Positions 5,784-10,375 of a stretch of 10,375 bases of DNA are shown here, in pieces. Where the stretch lies: positions 1-10,375 of the forward strand of contig JASLDQ010000049.1 of assembly GCA_030151505.1 (NCBI GenBank), in the 5' to 3' direction. The DNA comes from Chromobacteriaceae bacterium (lineage in GTDB: Bacteria; Pseudomonadota; Gammaproteobacteria; Burkholderiales; Aquaspirillaceae). Made by a program: the position numbers and the translations under genes. The notes beneath the pieces were generated by a model. The model did no database searches. It was not told the origin of the DNA and saw only the letters and a list, made by a program, of their open reading frames with translations. Every line of letters begins with the position of its first letter. Position 1 is the stretch's first letter.

Positions 5784-7775
5784 TCAGAAGCTGTACTTGC
5801 CCTTCAGCCACCAGGTCCGGCCCGGCTCGTTGACCCGCAGCGTGGCCGGGCCGTAGTCGGCCACGTCAGCGCCGGCCCGGCTGATCGGTTCGGCGTAGGC
5901 CCGGTCGAACACATTGTCGACGCCGGCCGTCAGCTGGACATCCTTGCGCGGCTTGTAGCCGGCGTGGAGCGCCAGCGTGGCGAAACCACCGGCCGGCGCG
6001 GCCAGGTCTTGTCCGATCACGTTGCCGCGCCCGGCATCGAGCCGGTCCTGCCGGGCTGCCAGCCGCAACAGCCCGCCGGCCGACCACGTCGCGTCGTCGT
6101 ACCCCAGCGAGAAGCGGGCCTCCAGCGGCGGCGTCTGCGCCAGCGGGCGCTTGTCGCTGTCGTTGCTGCCCCAGACCCACGCCAGCGCCGAGCCGGCCTT
6201 CCAGTTTCTGGCAAAGCGCCAGTTCAACTCGGCCTCGCCGCCGTAACGGGTGGCGTCGACATTGCGGGCGACGGCGCCCATCGCACCCTTCGATTCGATC
6301 AGGATGAAGTCGTCGATCCGGCTGTAGAACAGCGACGCCGACGCCTGCACCGATCCGGTCTGCCACAGGGCCCCCAGATCGAGCTGGCGGTTGGTTTCCG
6401 GCGCGACGTTGAAGCTGCTGGCGGTGCCGACCTGTTTGCTGCGCTCCCAGTAATCCGCCGCACGCTCGGCCTGGCCGTAGCCGGCAAACAGGGTGAGCGC
6501 CGCGCTCGGCTGGTGCTCCAGCCGCACGAAGCCGCCGGTCAGGTTGTGCACGTCGGTCTGGCCGCTGGTGGAGGACTTGGCGGCGCTGCGCTGGTCGGTC
6601 GCTTCGGCGCGGTCGTGACGCAGGCCGGCGAGCAGGCGGGTGGCCGGGGTCCACTGGTAGCGGCCTTCGGCGAACACGCCGGTATTGGCGAGCTTCATGT
6701 CGGCCAGGCGTTGCGCGCTCTGGTAGGCCGCGTCGGCGACGGCGCCGTTCATGCCGCCGCCGCTGCGGAAGGTGTGCCGGTCGCGCATGAAATCGGCGCC
6801 GACATCCAGATTCAGTTCGCCGAAACGCAGCGCCGCCGCCAGCCGGCCGCCCTCCACTTCGCGGTCCGGATTGCTCACCATCGCCATGCCGGTCAGCCGG
6901 CGCAGCGAATAGTTGTCCATCACGTGGTCGACGTAGCTGTGGTAGTAGCTGGCGGACAGTTTTTCCAGCCACGGCGCGATGTCGCGCCGCTCGGCCTTGA
7001 CGCGCCAGGCGTCGCGGTCGAACTTGACCCCGTCCATCTTGCGGTCGGCGTAGGCGCCCTCGCCGCGGCTGATGTCGTAGCCGAACTCCAGCAGGGTCTT
7101 GTCGTCCGGGGTAAAGCCGACCGTCGTGGACCCGCTGCGGCGCGTGGCGGCGGAGTGGACGCGCTGGCCGGCGCCATCCTTGTAGTCGTTGCTGTCGTTG
7201 TACTGGCCGGACAGGCGCACATAGCCCAGCGCCGAGCCGGCGGTGACGGTGGCGCCGCCGTCGACGCGGCTGTCGCTGCCGGCCAGCACCGAGACGTCGC
7301 CCTCCACGCCGGGCGAGGCAAACTGCGGCGTCTCGCGCTCGAACAGCACCGAGCCCGCCACCGGCACCGGGCCGTACAGCACCGACTGCGGTCCCTTCAA
7401 GACGGTCACGCGGTCGAAGGTTTCGGGAAACAGATAGGCGGTCGGCGGGTCCATCCGTCCGCCGCAGCCGCCGTAGACGCTGGCGCCGTCGACCAGGATG
7501 TCGAGGCGGCCGGCGCCGAGGCCGCGAAACAGCGGATCGCCGCCGCTGCCGCCCTTGCGGGTGACGGCGAAGCCCGGCACCGCCTTGAGCAGGCCGGCGC
7601 CGTCGGTGGCGGGCGCCGGCGAGTAGCTGGCCTTGGGGTCGAGCGTGACGGTGAGCGGGGCGGCGGTGGGCGCGGCGGTGACGATGGTCTCGGGCAGCAG
7701 CACGGCATCGTCGGCACGGGCGGACAGACTGGCCAGCGCGGCCAGGACGGACAGGGCAAGGGAACGGGGGCGCAT
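5784..7775 (-). CDS. TonB-dependent outer-membrane copper receptor (OprC/NosA-like)
   Basis: A 663-residue TonB-dependent transporter. A signal peptide (about 1-21, ending SARA|DD) precedes a TonB-box-like ETIVTAA (29-35). The plug follows, with GGSGGDPLFRGLG, DRVTVLKGPQSVLYG and AGSVLFERE. A 22-strand barrel is expected for the rest, ending in WWLKGKYSF with the terminal Phe typical of outer-membrane proteins. The plug motif CGGRMDPPTAYLFPE (C104, M108) and HVMDNYSLR (H284, M286) correspond to the CxxxM and HxM ligands of the copper site known from P. aeruginosa OprC, and further Met residues (M247, M297, M299) may line the path. Copper is therefore the best substrate guess. The start ATG 7775 is chosen because the signal peptide begins there; an in-frame ATG at 7856 would add 27 residues and put a palindrome into the coding part. 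No clear ribosome binding site is seen. Monocistronic, between two terminators. Confidence 0.93.
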   Translation of the reverse strand: MRPRSLALSVLAALASLSARADDAVLLPETIVTAAPTAAPLTVTLDPKASYSPAPATDGAGLLKAVPGFAVTRKGGSGGDPLFRGLGAGRLDILVDGASVYGGCGGRMDPPTAYLFPETFDRVTVLKGPQSVLYGPVPVAGSVLFERETPQFASPGVEGDVSVLAGSDSRVDGGATVTAGSALGYVRLSGQYNDSNDYKDGAGQRVHSAATRRSGSTTVGFTPDDKTLLEFGYDISRGEGAYADRKMDGVKFDRDAWRVKAERRDIAPWLEKLSASYYHSYVDHVMDNYSLRRLTGMAMVSNPDREVEGGRLAAALRFGELNLDVGADFMRDRHTFRSGGGMNGAVADAAYQSAQRLADMKLANTGVFAEGRYQWTPATRLLAGLRHDRAEATDQRSAAKSSTSGQTDVHNLTGGFVRLEHQPSAALTLFAGYGQAERAADYWERSKQVGTASSFNVAPETNRQLDLGALWQTGSVQASASLFYSRIDDFILIESKGAMGAVARNVDATRYGGEAELNWRFARNWKAGSALAWVWGSNDSDKRPLAQTPPLEARFSLGYDDATWSAGGLLRLAARQDRLDAGRGNVIGQDLAAPAGGFATLALHAGYKPRKDVQLTAGVDNVFDRAYAEPISRAGADVADYGPATLRVNEPGRTWWLKGKYSF

Positions 7776-7833
7776 CGCAACAGAACCGGGAATCAATGAC
7801 GCGGCGATGCTAAGCCCTGCTTGATGACATGAG
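7776..7833 (-). promoter_or_regulatory. Candidate promoter of the copper receptor gene
   Basis: Read on the - strand, a TTCTCA hexamer (4 of 6 to TTGACA) and a TAGCAT hexamer (4 of 6 to TATAAT) are separated by 17 bases, with the second near 7808-7813. The position fits: the previous gene's terminator (7870-7895) lies upstream, so the receptor needs its own promoter in this gap. The match is weak, and only the need for a promoter here is firm. Confidence 0.3.
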
Positions 7834-7835
7834 AA

Positions 7836-7852
7836 TGCGACATAGTGTCGCA
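7836..7852. promoter_or_regulatory. Perfect palindrome upstream of the copper receptor, candidate operator
   Basis: TGCGACA (7836-7842), spacer TAG, TGTCGCA (7846-7852): a perfect 7-3-7 inverted repeat 61 bases upstream of the chosen receptor start, just upstream of or overlapping the -35 region of the candidate promoter. It has no T-run and is not placed as a terminator. It does not match the Fur, CRP/FNR, CsoR or CueR consensus that I know. I infer a repressor or activator site, possibly metal-responsive. Confidence 0.5.
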
Positions 7853-7869
7853 GCATGAACGGCGGCCAG

Positions 7870-7895
7870 AAAAACGCCCCGGGATCACCGGGGCG
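7870..7895 (-). terminator. Intrinsic terminator of the cstA-ybdD operon
   Basis: On the - strand, CGCCCCGG, loop TGATC, CCGGGGCG and then TTTTT: arms at 7888-7895 and 7875-7882, T-run at 7870-7874. It lies 30 bases after the ybdD-like stop codon (7926) and upstream of the receptor gene, so it separates the two - strand units. Confidence 0.9.
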
Positions 7896-7925
7896 CTGGA
7901 CGTTGCGCGGGTCGCTACGGGCGAC

Positions 7926-8132
7926 TCAGCACGGGCACTTGCTCAACTTGCCGCTCTTGCCCGGGTAGCGGGCGTCGATGCTGGCGCGGTGGAACTCGGC
8001 GACGGTCATCACCGGATGTTCCGGATGATGCTCGCGCATGTGGGCCACGTAGGTGTCGTAGTCCTGCACGCCCACCATCAGGCGGGCGGTCTGGGCCAGA
8101 CGCCGGGCGACCAGGCGAACGTTATCAAGCAT
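7926..8132 (-). CDS. YbdD/YjiX family small protein, partner of CstA
   Basis: A 68-residue protein with the family pattern: a basic N-terminal helix (VRLVARRLAQTARLMVG), then YDTYVAHMREHHPEHPVMTVAEFHRASIDARY and a Cys-containing tail, here KCPC where relatives often end in two adjacent cysteines. Genes of this family nearly always follow cstA or btsT-type transporter genes and are thought to help the transporter work; the mechanism is not settled. Its ATG overlaps the cstA stop by 8 bases (ATGCTTGA), which points to translational coupling. An AAAGAGG ribosome binding site ends 9 bases before the ATG, inside the cstA end. No membrane segment or signal peptide is visible, so it is probably cytoplasmic or attached to the inner membrane through CstA. 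Confidence 0.92.
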   Translation of the reverse strand: MLDNVRLVARRLAQTARLMVGVQDYDTYVAHMREHHPEHPVMTVAEFHRASIDARYPGKSGKLSKCPC

Positions 8133-10191
8133 TGGCAGCGGCCTCTTTGCGGAACTGTGCCGGCGTTTCGCAGGTGGTCGGCTTGTTGCTGGCGCGCGCC
8201 TGCTGGATGGCGCGCGCGCCGAATACCAGCATCAGCGCCACCACCACCATGAAGCCGCCGCACAGCGCGGCATCGACATAGTCGTTGAAGATAATCTGCT
8301 GCATGTCGGCCACGCTCTTGGCCGGGGCCAGCACTTCGCCGTTGGCGAGCGCAGCGCTGAACTTGTCGGCGTGGGCGAGGAAGCTGATCTTCGGGTTGGT
8401 GTCGAACAGCTTGAGCCAGCCGGCGTACAGGGTCGAGATCAGCACCCACACCATCGGCACCACCGTCACCCAGATGTACTTTTCCTTCTTCATCTTCACC
8501 AGCACCACGGTGGCGAGGATCAGCGCGATGCCGGCCAGCATCTGGTTGGCGATGCCGAACAGCGGCCACAGGGTGTTGATGCCGCCCAGCGGATCGACCA
8601 CGCCCTGGTACAGGAAGTAACCCCAGCCGGCGACGGAAAGGAAGGTCGCCAGCAGGTTGGCGGGCCACGATTCGGTGTTGCCCAGCGGCTTGATGAAGGT
8701 CCCGAGCAGGTCCTGGATCATGAAGCGGCACACGCGGGTGCCGGCGTCGATGGTGGTCAGGATGAACAGCGCTTCGAACAGGATGGCGAAGTGGTACCAG
8801 AACGCCATCATGGTCTTGCCGCCGATGACCTGATGCAGGATGTGCGCCATGCCCACGGCCAGGGTCGGCGCGCCGCCGGCACGCGACAGGATGGTGGACT
8901 CGCCGACATCGGCGGCCATTTGGGTCAGCGCTTCTGGCGTGATGAGGAAGCCCCACTGCGAGATCACCTGCGCGGCGTCGGCGGCGGTCTTGCCGATCAC
9001 CGAGGCCGGCGCGTTCATGGCGAAGTAGATGCCCGGATCGAGCACGCAGGCGGCGATCAGCGCCATCATCGCGACGAACGATTCCATCAGCATCGCGCCG
9101 TAGCCGATAAGGCGGGCATGCTGTTCATTTTCCAGCATCTTCGGCGTGGTGCCCGAGCTGACCAGGCTGTGGAAGCCCGAGATGGCGCCGCAGGCGATGG
9201 TGATGAACAGGAAGGGGAACAGCGCGCCGGCGAACACCGGGCCGGTGCCGTCGATGAACTTGGTCACGGCCGGCATGTGCAGGTTCGGCGCGACCACGAC
9301 GATGCCGATGGCGAGACCGACGATGGTGCCGACCTTGAGGAAGGTCGACAGGTAGTCGCGCGGGGCCAGCAGCAGCCACACCGGCAACACCGAGGCGATG
9401 AAGCCGTAGATCATCAGCGCCCAGGCCAGCTCGGTGCCGGTCAGGGTGAACCACGAGGCGATGGAGGAACGGGCCACGTCTTCGCCGTAGATGATCGACA
9501 GCATCAGCAGCACGAAGCCGACCACCGAGATCTCGCCGATCTTGCCCGGACGGATGTAGCGCATGTAGATGCCCATGAAGAAGGCGATCGGAATGGTCAT
9601 CGCGATGGTGAAGGTGCCCCACGGGCTGCCCACCAGGGCCTTGACCACCACCAGCGCCAGCACGGCAAGCAGGATGACCATGATCATCAGGATGCCGACG
9701 GAGGCGACGACGCCGGCGACCGGGCCGAGTTCCATCTTGATGATTTCGCCCAGCGACTTGCCGTCGCGGCGGGTGGAAATGAAGAGGATCAGGAAGTCCT
9801 GCACCGCACCGGCGAGGATCACGCCGGCCACGATCCACAGTGTGCCCGGCAGGTAACCCATCTGCGCGGCGAGCACCGGACCGACCAGCGGGCCGGCGCC
9901 GGCGATGGCGGCGAAGTGGTGGCCGAACAGCACCCATTTGTTGGTCGGCACATGGTCCAGACCGTCGTTGAAACGTTCGGCCGGCGTCAGGCGGCGGCCG
10001 TCCAGTTCGACCACCTTGCTGGCGATGAACAGGCTGTAAAAGCGGTATGCGATGAAATAGCAGGAGACGGCAGCCACGATCAGCCAGATCGCGTTGACCG
10101 ATTCCCCCCTATTCAGCGCGACAGTTGCCAGCGAACCCGCGCCGGCAATGGCAACGCCCCCCCACAACAGGGTTTCCTTAAGCGACTTCAT
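8125..10191 (-). CDS. cstA: CstA/BtsT family carbon-starvation transporter (predicted pyruvate uptake)
   Basis: A 688-residue inner-membrane protein with many hydrophobic segments from about residue 8 to 665. Family hallmarks are NRGE near 27-30, DGLDHVPTNKWVLFGHHFAAI (76-96) followed by GAGPLVGPVLAAQMGYLPGTLWI, AGAVQDF (127-133), ISGFHSLVSSGTTPK (337-351), IDAGTRVCRFMIQDLLG (481-497) and GGINTLWPLFGIANQMLA (536-553). In E. coli the two paralogues CstA and BtsT (YjiY) take up pyruvate, and in some other bacteria CstA is linked to peptide use. The sequence does not tell which of the two paralogues this is closer to, so the gene name is by family. The start ATG 10191 has AAGGA 5 bases upstream. 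The length is close to E. coli CstA (701). It forms an operon with the ybdD-like gene. The AT-rich upstream region with dyads suggests regulated expression. Confidence 0.95.
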   Translation of the reverse strand: MKSLKETLLWGGVAIAGAGSLATVALNRGESVNAIWLIVAAVSCYFIAYRFYSLFIASKVVELDGRRLTPAERFNDGLDHVPTNKWVLFGHHFAAIAGAGPLVGPVLAAQMGYLPGTLWIVAGVILAGAVQDFLILFISTRRDGKSLGEIIKMELGPVAGVVASVGILMIMVILLAVLALVVVKALVGSPWGTFTIAMTIPIAFFMGIYMRYIRPGKIGEISVVGFVLLMLSIIYGEDVARSSIASWFTLTGTELAWALMIYGFIASVLPVWLLLAPRDYLSTFLKVGTIVGLAIGIVVVAPNLHMPAVTKFIDGTGPVFAGALFPFLFITIACGAISGFHSLVSSGTTPKMLENEQHARLIGYGAMLMESFVAMMALIAACVLDPGIYFAMNAPASVIGKTAADAAQVISQWGFLITPEALTQMAADVGESTILSRAGGAPTLAVGMAHILHQVIGGKTMMAFWYHFAILFEALFILTTIDAGTRVCRFMIQDLLGTFIKPLGNTESWPANLLATFLSVAGWGYFLYQGVVDPLGGINTLWPLFGIANQMLAGIALILATVVLVKMKKEKYIWVTVVPMVWVLISTLYAGWLKLFDTNPKISFLAHADKFSAALANGEVLAPAKSVADMQQIIFNDYVDAALCGGFMVVVALMLVFGARAIQQARASNKPTTCETPAQFRKEAAANA

Positions 10192-10375
10192 AGTCGTCCT
10201 TATATCATTCAGATGTCAAAAATACGGAAAAGCAGCAATCGGCAATCCGTCCATGTCATTGACTTAAATGACAAAACGCCAAAGCTTTTGGCCTCAACGT
10301 CTGGATCCAACCATGAAACTGCCACGCCGGGGTTGACCGACGGAGGTTCATTTTGCTTATTGCAACATTAAATAA
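10192..10375 (-). promoter_or_regulatory. AT-rich upstream regulatory region of cstA
   Basis: These 184 bases are visibly less GC-rich than the genes. The ribosome binding site AAGGA lies 5 bases before the cstA start. Two dyads stand side by side: TGTCATT/AATGACA (10254-10273, 6-base spacer) and GCCAAA/TTTGGC (10278-10292, 3-base spacer). A third small dyad, TTGC-TTATT-GCAA, is at 10353-10365. I could not find a convincing pair of sigma-70 hexamers at the right distance, and I see no sigma-54 element. The promoter is expected here or just beyond the window edge. Confidence 0.45.
10254..10273. repeat. Perfect inverted repeat upstream of cstA, candidate operator
   Basis: TGTCATT (10254-10260), spacer GACTTA, AATGACA (10267-10273): 7-6-7 and perfect. 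It lies 63 bases upstream of the cstA start. The arm layout resembles a dimeric regulator site, but the arms are not the CRP (TGTGA-N6-TCACA) or FNR (TTGAT-N4-ATCAA) pattern. The regulator is unknown. Confidence 0.5.

Noticed and set aside
5754..7799. Open frame of 681 codons on the + strand opposite the copper receptor
   Set aside because: Antisense shadow with the same biased composition; the - strand frame has a signal peptide, plug and barrel features.
7776..7856. Longer copper receptor reading from ATG 7856
   Set aside because: The extra 27 residues precede a normal signal peptide and the codons run through a perfect palindrome; ATG 7775 gives a standard secretion signal.
10199..10219. 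Perfect TTGACA and a TATAAG on the - strand before cstA as a promoter
   Set aside because: The spacer is only 9 bases, and the second hexamer overlaps the ribosome binding site.
10258..10351. Short - strand leader frame (about 31 codons) upstream of cstA
   Set aside because: No ribosome binding site and no recognisable regulatory codon run; too little to support a leader peptide.
8371..10371. Open frame of 666 codons on the + strand opposite cstA
   Set aside because: Antisense shadow; the product is His/Asp/Gln/Gly-rich low-complexity while the - strand encodes a clear membrane transporter.
10342..10375. GGAGG followed 6 bases later by a TTG codon on the + strand, a possible gene start at the window edge
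   Set aside because: Only seven codons are visible before the window ends, with no way to test it; it could equally be chance.

Overview
The window looks like ordinary chromosome from a GC-rich betaproteobacterium, most likely of the order Neisseriales (Chromobacteriaceae-like). This taxonomic call is an inference. It rests on the gene set (polA, a LOG-family gene, a DUF2782 gene, a type II homoserine kinase), the PilE-like pilin tail and the strong G/C bias at third codon positions. No mobile element, CRISPR array, tRNA or rRNA was recognised, and I do not see a new multi-gene system here.

Layout. Bases 1-166 hold the last 54 codons of a type IV pilin-like protein on the + strand, closed by a strong terminator (173-199). 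About 510 bases follow with no gene I can support. polA (DNA polymerase I, complete, all three activities predicted intact) lies on the - strand at 713-3532. A 142-base divergent region separates it from a tight three-gene + strand operon: a LOG-family phosphoribohydrolase-like protein (3675-4403), a small exported DUF2782 protein (4418-4750) and homoserine kinase ThrB (4763-5701). A bidirectional terminator (5725-5751) separates thrB from a convergent TonB-dependent receptor on the - strand (5784-7775). The receptor resembles the OprC/NosA copper receptors and carries both halves of the CxxxM/HxM copper site. It has its own upstream region with a perfect 7-3-7 palindrome. Further right, a second - strand operon, cstA (8125-10191) then a ybdD/yjiX-type gene (7926-8132, overlapping by 8 bases), ends at its own terminator (7870-7895). 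The last 180 bases upstream of cstA are clearly more AT-rich and contain two dyad symmetries that may be regulatory.

Functions. polA serves replication and repair. thrB commits homoserine to threonine. cstA/ybdD is a predicted pyruvate (or peptide) uptake unit of the carbon-starvation type. The receptor is a predicted outer-membrane copper importer. These units are functionally independent; the operon linking LOG, DUF2782 and thrB is the only context with a possible unexplained functional link. The most interesting observations are a clamp-binding-like QTDLF peptide in the polA interdomain linker, the conserved copper ligands of the receptor, and the two palindromes upstream of the receptor and of cstA.
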